A DNA stretch of 10,540 nucleotides. Source: an uncultured Lachnospiraceae bacterium (GTDB taxonomy: Bacteria; Bacillota; Clostridia; Lachnospirales; Lachnospiraceae). The position numbers were made by a program, and so were the translations under genes. The DNA lies in the NCBI GenBank assembly GCA_958444395.1, contig CAUCOL010000027.1, positions 1 through 10,540 of the forward strand, written 5' to 3'. This document shows positions 1 through 5,174 of the stretch, piece after piece. Positions within the stretch are counted from its first letter, which is position 1. Each line of letters begins with the position of its first letter. The notes beneath the pieces were generated by a model, which saw only the letters and a program-made list of their open reading frames with translations, was not told where the DNA came from and ran no database searches.

Positions 1-158
1 GGACTTGGAAAAGGCGTAAGGTACCAAGCCAATTTTTCATCCTCATTTACGCAGATTTGTGCAATTTTCAAGCAAAAATCTACAGGAAACTAATTTCGGC
101 GGATGTCTGGGGCGGCAGTGACCGGCTCTGTGAGGATGTTTTTATATTTTGTATATGG
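1..158. other. Left-edge stretch with no convincing gene
   Basis: No coding region can be supported here. One reading frame is open across the stretch on the plus strand, but it runs straight through the terminator hairpin at 159-184, has no ribosome site, and its residues are rich in Phe, Trp and Cys with no recognisable domain. In another frame a stop (TAA) lies at 17-19, so the last five codons of an upstream gene could be present, but five codons cannot be identified. A weak 5-bp inverted repeat (CTTGG at 4-8, CCAAG at 24-28) followed by five T is also seen. The terminator just downstream implies that a plus-strand transcript enters from the left. Confidence 0.5.
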
Positions 159-188
159 AAGGGGTGCCCGGATGGGCGCTCTTTTTTT
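159..188 (+). terminator. Rho-independent terminator for a gene left of the window
   Basis: The arms at 159-169 and 174-184 pair as an 11-bp stem (GTGCCC with GGGCGC at its core, G.U pairs and A-T pairs below) around the four-base loop GGAT. A T-run (TCTTTTTTT) follows at 180-188. The layout fits an intrinsic terminator reading left to right. No gene lies between it and the left edge, so it most likely ends a transcript entering the window. Confidence 0.75.
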
Positions 189-248
189 GTGTTTTTTTGG
201 GGGGAAGTGCAAAATAGGAAAAACTCATCAGGGGGGCAGATGCTACAA

Positions 249-285
249 TAAAAAATGCCCCGGACAGCTGGAAACTGTCTGAGGC
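249..285 (-). terminator. Rho-independent terminator of the xre gene
   Basis: On the minus strand GCCTCAGACAG (285-275) pairs with CTGTCCGGGGC (267-257) with one A.C mismatch and one G.U pair, around a seven-base loop. ATTTTTTATT follows (256-247). It starts 12 bases past the stop codon of the minus-strand regulator, so it is that gene's terminator. Confidence 0.8.
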
Positions 286-296
286 ACAGACCGACA

Positions 297-605
297 TTAA
301 TTTGGAAGATTTCGGATGGCATTGGATTGCTCCAGTTCATGGATCAGTTTTCGGAAGACACTCATCTGTTCATCCGTGAGATTTGATTTCATGAGCTGGA
401 GATCATCCGATAATCCCAGCAGGTAATCGGCAGACACTTGAAATGTGTTGCAAAGTTTGATCAGAACTTCGACAGAGGGATATTTCTTGCCCTGTTCATA
501 AGCAGAGATAGTCCCTTTTGCCATACCTGTTTTGTCGGCAAGCTGCTGCTGGGTCATGCGTTTTTCAAGGCGCAGATCCCGCAGCCTTACGCCAAAGTAT
601 TGCAT
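297..605 (-). CDS. XRE-family (Cro/CI-type) DNA-binding regulator
   Basis: This is a 102-residue probable transcriptional repressor. Residues about 6-63 form a classic XRE/Cro-CI helix-turn-helix domain: LRDLRLEKRMTQQQLAD is helices 1-2, and KGTISAYEQGKKYPS is the recognition helix with the usual E-x-G-x-x-x-P-S turn. The domain ends in the typical SADYLLGLSD. The C-terminal tail (about 70-102) is a short, probably helical extension that could mediate dimerisation; no ligand or peptidase domain is present. The ATG at 605-603 has a GGAG ribosome site eight bases upstream. Its own terminator follows, so it is monocistronic. It is divergent from the large surface-protein gene at 833 and shares a 227-bp upstream region with a 26-bp palindrome, which makes autoregulation and control of the neighbour plausible. 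The family is certain; the target and signal are unknown. Confidence 0.92.
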   Translation of the reverse strand: MQYFGVRLRDLRLEKRMTQQQLADKTGMAKGTISAYEQGKKYPSVEVLIKLCNTFQVSADYLLGLSDDLQLMKSNLTDEQMSVFRKLIHELEQSNAIRNLPN

Positions 606-630
606 AGCATCAACTCCAATCTATCTCTTT

Positions 631-636
631 ATTATA
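631..636 (-). promoter_or_regulatory. Candidate -10 box of the xre promoter
   Basis: On the minus strand 636-631 reads TATAAT, which would place the transcript start near 624, about 20 bases before the xre start codon. No good TTGACA box is seen at the right distance. The -35 position (about 653-660) lies inside the palindrome at 647-672, so a protein bound there should block this promoter. Confidence 0.4.
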
Positions 637-646
637 TATAGATATT

Positions 647-672
647 GTATACTAAAAGTTCTAATAGTATAC
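647..672. promoter_or_regulatory. Palindrome between divergent promoters, probable XRE operator
   Basis: GTATACTA (647-654) and TAGTATAC (665-672) are perfect 8-bp inverted arms. Two further matched pairs lie inside the ten-base centre, giving a 26-bp near-dyad. Dyads of this size are typical operators for dimeric XRE repressors. The site covers the expected -35 region of xre and lies just upstream of the -35 box of the gene at 833 (679-684). That position fits autorepression of xre, with repression or activation of the surface-protein gene. Binding is inferred from position and symmetry only. Confidence 0.6.
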
Positions 673-678
673 CTACAG

Positions 679-707
679 TTGACGAAATGCAGAGGGTGGT
701 TTATTAT
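679..707 (+). promoter_or_regulatory. Sigma-A promoter of the BspA-like gene
   Basis: TTGACG (679-684) and TATTAT (702-707) are separated by exactly 17 bases, matching five of six and four to five of six consensus positions. The predicted start is near 714, giving a leader of about 120 bases before the ATG at 833. An alternative -10 (TATAAA, 705-710) has a poor 20-base spacer. Confidence 0.65.
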
Positions 708-713
708 AAATAT

Positions 714-752
714 AGATTTTAAGCGGATAAGTGGTACAGCGTCTTAAAATCT
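714..752 (+). repeat. Perfect 10-bp inverted repeat at the mRNA 5' end
   Basis: AGATTTTAAG (714-723) and CTTAAAATCT (743-752) are exact reverse complements separated by 19 bases, with two more pairs possible (C724-G741, G725-C740) if T742 is bulged. It begins at about the predicted transcription start, so the mRNA could carry a 5'-terminal stem-loop, which commonly stabilises messages. It could instead be a second DNA operator. There is no T-run after it, so it is not a terminator. Confidence 0.55.
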
Positions 753-820
753 CTGTCGTAAAATCAAAGAAAAAGACGGCACAAAGGAATTGGTAACAGA
801 AAACAGAGCAGAAGAAAATG

Positions 821-826
821 AGGAGG
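821..826 (+). promoter_or_regulatory. Ribosome binding site that sets the start at 833
   Basis: AGGAGG at 821-826 is a perfect Shine-Dalgarno sequence six bases before the ATG at 833. An in-frame ATG at 818 overlaps this site and has no ribosome site of its own, so it should not be used as the start. Confidence 0.85.
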
Positions 827-832
827 AAAATT

Positions 833-3800
833 ATGCGGAAAAGAAATAAGCAGCTGCTTTCTGGACTTGTGACAGTGGGTATGCTGGTCAGTACGATACT
901 GGCACCCGGACAGCCCCAGAGGGCATTGGCAGCAAGTAAGATGAAAGTCAGCAAAAGCAAAGTGACAGTATCTGTGGGAAAAACTGTGACGGTAAAGGTA
1001 AAGAATGCCAAAGCAAAGCTCAAGGCAAAAGCATCAAATAAGAAAATTGTCACGGTGAAGGTAGTGAAAAAGGCAGTAAAGCTGACCGGAAAGAAAGCCG
1101 GTAAAGCAAAGGTTACGTTGTCGGCAAAGGGAATGAAGAAGTGCAAGATCACTGTAACTGTCAGGAAAGCAGGGGATGTCCAGACGACTCCGACAGCAAC
1201 GGTAGGTACGCAGATGGCATCGAAGCTGCCGGCAGCGACATCGACAACGAAGCCGCAGACATCTGCGACAGCAGCAGTTAGCCCAAGTCTGTCTCCGTCT
1301 TCGACACCGACGACAGACCCATCCGGCACCACGGAGGCACCGCAGGAAAGCACAGACCCATCGGCGACACCGGGTGGGGATGCATCCGCAGCACCAAGTG
1401 GTTCACCGGCAGGAAATGTGACGAATGCGCCGAGTGGTTCACCGGCAGGAAATATGACGAATGCGCCGAGTGGTTCGCCAGCCGGAAATAGCACGAATGC
1501 ACCAGGTGGTTCACCGGCAGGAAATGTGACGACTGCACCGGGTCAGACACCGGCAGGCTCTGCGACGGCACAGCCAAGTAAGGCACCGGTTCCATCGGTT
1601 GCACCAAGCAAGACGCCGGCAGGTACATCGACACCGGCACCAAATCCAACCCCAAGTGCGAGTACCGATCCGACGCCAACCCCAAATCCGGGTTCGACGG
1701 CAAGTGCTGTACCGACTTCAGGTCCTGCGATCAGTGCCAGCCCGGTACCTTCCTCTGCGCCGATCGTCAGTGGAAGTCCGTCAGTAACCTCCGGACCAAG
1801 TGTCAGTGTGGCACCAACCTCCGGTGCAGCGGTCAGCAGCAGTCCGGCGTCCAGCCAGAATCCGACAGCCTCATCTGATCCGACGGGCAGTCCGACAGTG
1901 GCACCGACAGAAGAACCGATAGCTGCTTTATATCTGATGAGCGGTTCCAAATTTAAGGAAAAGATTCCGCAGCAGGCGACAAGCATTCTGTTTACGGATG
2001 GCAAACGTCCGACAACTGCAGCAGCGATCACTGTGGCAGCAGACGAGTCAACAGATGGTGTCGTGGGATGGCGTGATGGCAGAAAGTTTATCGTATCTTC
2101 CCAGGGACATGGAAAGATTCAGGCAAATCGTGACATGTCTGGAATGTTTTCTTCTCTGAGTAAGATCCAGAGCATTGATCTGTCCAATCTGGACACAGCG
2201 AAGACGGTGAATATGTCATATCTGTTCGATGGATGCAGCGGTTTGAAGACTCTGAATATAGCAGGGTTTGATACATCTAATGTAACCGATATGGGACAGA
2301 TGTTTAATGGCTGCAGTGCGTTAGAAAAGGTGGACCTGAGTAGTTTTGATACATCCAATGTGACGGATATGACTTATCTGTTTAATGGCTGTGGCAGCCT
2401 GAAAGAACTGGATCTGCGCAGTTTTGACATATCGAAGGTAGAGACGATCGGGCTCGACCGAGAAACATATGGAGAATGGAGCGATACTCTTTATCGTGGT
2501 GGACTCTTTGGAAATTGTAAGAGCCTGGAGAAACTGACCTGGGATGCAGAGAAATGGAACACAGCATCGATCCTTGATATGTCAGGAATGTTCTATGGAT
2601 GCAGCAATCTGACGAAGCTTGATATCAGCTTCTTTGATACGAGCAGTGTACAGCAGATGCAGGGAATGTTTATGAATTGCAGCAGCTTAGAGAAGCTTAC
2701 ACTCAAAGGAATCGATACAGCCGCCGTAGAAGACATGAGCATGATGTTTAGTGGATGCAGTAGTCTGAAAGCACTGGATCTGAGCGGTTTTGATACGACA
2801 TCCGTCACCGATATGCATGAGATGTTTAACGGATGCAGCAATCTGCAGACAAAGGACGGAAAGCAGGACGGACTGGATCTGAGTAGCTTTGATACGGCAG
2901 GCGTGGAGAATATGGCAGAGATGTTCTCTGGCTGCCGCGGTCTTCTGGTGCTGAATCTGCGTCATTTTGACACGACAGGAACTACTTCTATGCGCTCTAT
3001 GTTTGATGGGTGCAGTGCATTAGTGACAGTGTATGTTGGTGATCTGTGGGGATATCCAGATGAAGATTATGCAGACAGCTATGTCCTGGGCAGCAGCAGA
3101 GCGATGATCGAGAGGGATATCAATGCACCGATCGAAGCGCATGATACGTATCTGCAGTCAGGTCAGGAATTTTGCGCTGCAATTCCTGCAAATACTACGA
3201 AGATCGTATTTACACAGGAGACAAAGCCGGTATCCTCTGCCGCTGTTAATCTGGCATATGACGACACGGATAAGGTTGTAGGCTGGAAAGATGGCAGCAC
3301 ATTCTATGTATCGACGCAGAGCAGTGAAAAGATCTATGCTGCAACGAACTGTAAAGGAATGTTTGAGAATCAGGAGAAGTTAAAAGAGATCGTATTTGAT
3401 AATCTCGATACTTCAAAGATGACAACGATGGAGGGCATGTTTAACGGAGACGAGAAATTAAAAGCACTGGATTTAAGTGGCTTTGACACACAGCATGTCA
3501 CGAATATGAATGGAACTTTTAACGGCTGCGCTTCGCTGGAGTCTATCGTCTGGGGAGACGGACTTAACACAGAGAATGTGACCGGCATGCAAAATACTTT
3601 TGCCGGCTGCAGTAAACTGGAGTCCCTGGATATGTCAGGATTTAATACCGCAAAAGTAACCAGTATGATCCAAATGTTTATGGGCTGTAAGATGCTCTTA
3701 TATCTCGATCTGCGCAGCTTTGATACTGTGAACGTAACAAACATGCGTCAGATGTTCTGGCAGGACGCCTCTCTGTTGACCGTCTATACCGGGGAAGGAT

Positions 3801-4609
3801 GGAAGTTACCGGCAAAGACGGAGATAAGTGATGTAACGTCTGGGGAGTGCCCGGCAAAGCTGATCTCACAGGAGGAACTGGGCGGAAAAGAACCGGAGGT
3901 ACCGGCGGCCTATCTTAAGACGGGAGAAGAATTCCAGAATATATTATATAAGCTGGAGAAGAATAATAACATCGAGATTACGCAGATCATCTTTACTGAT
4001 ATCGTGAAACCGGAATCTGCCGAGGCAGTGAAGGTATCTTATAATGATAAGACAGATACCTTAGTCGGCTGGCTGGACGGAGCGAAGTTCTATGTTTCGT
4101 CTCAGGGACATGGAAAGATTTATGCCAATATGAATGCTTCCGGTATGTTTGACGGTTATGTCATGCTGCAGGGATATATATTGCAGAAGTTGACGCAGAT
4201 TGATGTTACAAATCTGGACACATCCAGAGTCTTTAAAATGAATGGCATGTTTGAAAACTGTACGGCTGTCAAGACACTGGATCTGAGCAGTTTTGATACA
4301 AGTCAGGTGACAGATATGGAGCAGATGTTCGATGGATGCACCGGTCTGGAATCTGTCGATCTGAGTGGCTGGAATACGGAAAAGGTGACCGAGGTGTCAA
4401 AAATGTTCTCTGACTGTGAGGCTTTAAAGACGGTTGATATCAGCAGCTTTACGATCGACCAGGAACCAAATATGTCTTACATGTTCAGCGGCTGTACTTC
4501 TCTGGAAAAGGTATATATCAGCGACAGTGACAGCTGGGAGAATATTGACAAGTCGGAGCTTTTCGGCAGTGACAGTAAAGCGGAACTTACTGTAAAGAAA
4601 ACAGCATAA
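833..4609 (+). CDS. Large secreted BspA-family repeat surface protein
   Basis: The 1258-residue product is predicted to be exported. Residues 1-33 are a signal peptide: an MRKRNK basic start, a hydrophobic core and an ALA cleavage site. Residues about 37-111 are a lysine-rich Ig-like (Big_2-type) domain with some 25 lysines. Residues about 112-363 are a Pro/Ser/Thr/Ala/Gly linker. Three related modules start at Tyr367, Tyr773 and Tyr1027. Each opens with a domain of pattern YLxSGxxF...GWxDGxxFYVSSQ, then carries about 10, 5 and 4 copies of a 26-residue repeat (FDTSxVTDMxxMFxGCxxLxxLDLS), the BspA-like/Listeria-type surface repeat (DUF285/TIGR02167 type). Most repeats hold one Cys. No LPXTG motif or C-terminal membrane anchor is visible; the protein ends just after the last repeat. 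How it stays on the cell is unclear; the basic Ig-like domain could bind the wall. BspA relatives bind host matrix proteins; the ligand here is unknown. Confidence 0.9.
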   Translation: MRKRNKQLLSGLVTVGMLVSTILAPGQPQRALAASKMKVSKSKVTVSVGKTVTVKVKNAKAKLKAKASNKKIVTVKVVKKAVKLTGKKAGKAKVTLSAKGMKKCKITVTVRKAGDVQTTPTATVGTQMASKLPAATSTTKPQTSATAAVSPSLSPSSTPTTDPSGTTEAPQESTDPSATPGGDASAAPSGSPAGNVTNAPSGSPAGNMTNAPSGSPAGNSTNAPGGSPAGNVTTAPGQTPAGSATAQPSKAPVPSVAPSKTPAGTSTPAPNPTPSASTDPTPTPNPGSTASAVPTSGPAISASPVPSSAPIVSGSPSVTSGPSVSVAPTSGAAVSSSPASSQNPTASSDPTGSPTVAPTEEPIAALYLMSGSKFKEKIPQQATSILFTDGKRPTTAAAITVAADESTDGVVGWRDGRKFIVSSQGHGKIQANRDMSGMFSSLSKIQSIDLSNLDTAKTVNMSYLFDGCSGLKTLNIAGFDTSNVTDMGQMFNGCSALEKVDLSSFDTSNVTDMTYLFNGCGSLKELDLRSFDISKVETIGLDRETYGEWSDTLYRGGLFGNCKSLEKLTWDAEKWNTASILDMSGMFYGCSNLTKLDISFFDTSSVQQMQGMFMNCSSLEKLTLKGIDTAAVEDMSMMFSGCSSLKALDLSGFDTTSVTDMHEMFNGCSNLQTKDGKQDGLDLSSFDTAGVENMAEMFSGCRGLLVLNLRHFDTTGTTSMRSMFDGCSALVTVYVGDLWGYPDEDYADSYVLGSSRAMIERDINAPIEAHDTYLQSGQEFCAAIPANTTKIVFTQETKPVSSAAVNLAYDDTDKVVGWKDGSTFYVSTQSSEKIYAATNCKGMFENQEKLKEIVFDNLDTSKMTTMEGMFNGDEKLKALDLSGFDTQHVTNMNGTFNGCASLESIVWGDGLNTENVTGMQNTFAGCSKLESLDMSGFNTAKVTSMIQMFMGCKMLLYLDLRSFDTVNVTNMRQMFWQDASLLTVYTGEGWKLPAKTEISDVTSGECPAKLISQEELGGKEPEVPAAYLKTGEEFQNILYKLEKNNNIEITQIIFTDIVKPESAEAVKVSYNDKTDTLVGWLDGAKFYVSSQGHGKIYANMNASGMFDGYVMLQGYILQKLTQIDVTNLDTSRVFKMNGMFENCTAVKTLDLSSFDTSQVTDMEQMFDGCTGLESVDLSGWNTEKVTEVSKMFSDCEALKTVDISSFTIDQEPNMSYMFSGCTSLEKVYISDSDSWENIDKSELFGSDSKAELTVKKTA
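1394..1573 (+). repeat. 36-bp in-frame tandem repeats in the Pro/Ser/Thr linker
   Basis: Four close copies of a 36-base unit start at 1394, 1430, 1466 and 1502, and a degenerate fifth starts at 1538. Each encodes PSGSPAGNVTNA or a near variant. Copy number can change by slippage without breaking the frame, so linker length may vary between strains. There are no spacers, so it is not a CRISPR array. Confidence 0.85.
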
Positions 4610-4644
4610 CCGCTTCTAAATAACAGGAAATAAAAAGAAAAAGA

Positions 4645-4725
4645 GCAGGACGGCACAGGCTGCAGCAACCACAGGTCGATAGATCGGTTTTTTGGTGGTA
4701 CAGCATGCCGCTCTGCTTTGTTTTC
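4645..4725 (+). terminator. Probable (possibly bidirectional) terminator after the surface-protein gene
   Basis: GCAGGACGGCA (4645-4655) pairs with TGCCGCTCTGC (4706-4716) apart from one A.C mismatch and one G.U pair. Inside it CTG/CAG and ACCAC (4668-4672)/GTGGT (4695-4699) can also pair, giving a long interrupted stem. TTTGTTTT follows (4717-4724). The A-rich run before the left arm becomes a T-run on the other strand, so it could stop transcription from both sides. The stem is longer and less perfect than usual, so the exact end point is uncertain. Confidence 0.55.
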
Positions 4726-4786
4726 CTTCATCCATTAAGAGAAAAGTTTTTTTGTGAAATATTGTGAAATATTTTCGGAAAAGGTA

Positions 4787-4815
4787 TTGACAGTTGGAGT
4801 GAACCGTGATAATAT
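4787..4815 (+). promoter_or_regulatory. Promoter of the tRNA-Leu gene
   Basis: A perfect TTGACA (4787-4792) is followed after 17 bases by TAATAT (4810-4815). Transcription should begin near 4822, giving a leader of about 32 bases with a small 6-bp hairpin (CGTTGC 4826-4831 with GCGACG 4841-4846) before the mature tRNA. Confidence 0.75.
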
Positions 4816-4853
4816 ATTATTCGTTCGTTGCGAAAGTTTTGCGACGGCGGTAA

Positions 4854-4937
4854 GCGGAAGTGCTGGAATTGGCAGACAGGCTAGACTAAGGATCTAGTGT
4901 TGGCAACGACGTGAGGGTTCAAGTCCCTTCTTCCGCA
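4854..4937 (+). tRNA. tRNA-Leu, anticodon AAG
   Basis: The 84-base sequence folds as a class II tRNA. The acceptor stem is GCGGAAG (4854-4860) with CTTCCGC (4930-4936). The D stem is CTG/CAG with TTGG in the loop. The anticodon stem is CTAGA/TCTAG (4881-4885, 4893-4897) around loop CTAAGGA, and the long variable arm is GTTG-GCAA-CGAC. The T arm is GAGGG-TTCAAGT-CCCTT. The anticodon at 4888-4890 is AAG, reading CUU leucine codons. Discriminator A4937 and the long variable arm agree with leucine. The CCA end is not encoded (TAA follows), so it is added after transcription. It stands alone with its own promoter and terminator. Confidence 0.95.
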
Positions 4938-4946
4938 TAACAGATG

Positions 4947-4980
4947 AAAGGAAGTTCTGATTATCAGAACTTCCTTTTTT
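4947..4980 (+). terminator. Rho-independent terminator of the tRNA-Leu gene
   Basis: GGAAGTTCTGA (4950-4960) and TCAGAACTTCC (4964-4974) form a perfect 11-bp stem with loop TTA, flanked by A's on the left and six T's at 4975-4980. It lies ten bases past the mature tRNA end. Confidence 0.95.
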
Positions 4981-5013
4981 GGGTGTATAGGAAAATGCTC
5001 GTAATGTAGAGTG

Positions 5014-5045
5014 GCAAAGGGCAAGACGCTGGTTTTGTCCTTTGT
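5014..5045 (+). other. Unassigned 14-bp hairpin upstream of the flagellar promoter
   Basis: Positions 5014-5027 pair fully with 5032-5045 around loop GCTG, using 11 Watson-Crick and three G.U pairs. The G.U pairs would become A.C mismatches on the other strand, so if it is an RNA structure it belongs to a plus-strand transcript. No T-run follows, so it is not a standard terminator, and no promoter for it is obvious. It could be part of an unrecognised small RNA or chance. Confidence 0.35.
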
Positions 5046-5084
5046 GCTTGTCTCCGGTGGTGTGGGAAGTTTTTGCCTCTTTGT

Positions 5085-5111
5085 TAAGGGATTGCCAAAT
5101 CCTGCCGAAAT
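5085..5111 (+). promoter_or_regulatory. Sigma-28 (SigD/FliA-type) promoter of the flagellar operon
   Basis: TAAG (5085-5088) and GCCGAAAT (5104-5111) are separated by 15 bases. The flagellar sigma factor consensus is TAAA-N15-GCCGATAT or GCCGATAA, so this matches three of four and seven of eight positions at ideal spacing. Transcription should start near 5118, about 57 bases before the ATG at 5175. A flagellin gene downstream supports the call. Confidence 0.75.
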
Positions 5112-5174
5112 ATTTCATAGAGATTACGCAGATTAAATTCGGCGGGAAAGGTACGATAAAGGTGAGCGAAATCT

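Noticed and set aside
57..340. Small open frames on both strands in the left flank
   Set aside because: They run through two terminator hairpins, lack ribosome sites and show no recognisable protein features.
723..730. GCGGATAA as a sigma-28 -10 box for the surface-protein gene
   Set aside because: It matches only six of eight positions, and the nearest TAAA (707-710) is only 12 bases away; a sigma-A promoter at 679-707 explains the gene better.
673..1494. 273-codon open frame on the minus strand
   Set aside because: It is the shadow of the low-complexity Pro/Ser/Thr linker and Ig-like domain of the real plus-strand gene, repeats the same unit, and has no ribosome site or domain.
1394..1573. 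Possible CRISPR array
   Set aside because: The 36-bp units are directly adjacent with no spacers and encode an in-frame protein repeat.
5010..5084. Cyclic-di-GMP (GEMM) riboswitch before the flagellar operon
   Set aside because: GGCAAAGGGCAAGACGC has a superficial resemblance, but the conserved core arrangement is missing and the element lies upstream of the promoter, so it is not in the flagellar transcript.
4894..5118. 74-codon minus-strand open frame overlapping the tRNA
   Set aside because: It begins upstream of and crosses the tRNA gene and its terminator on the opposite strand; a common false prediction.
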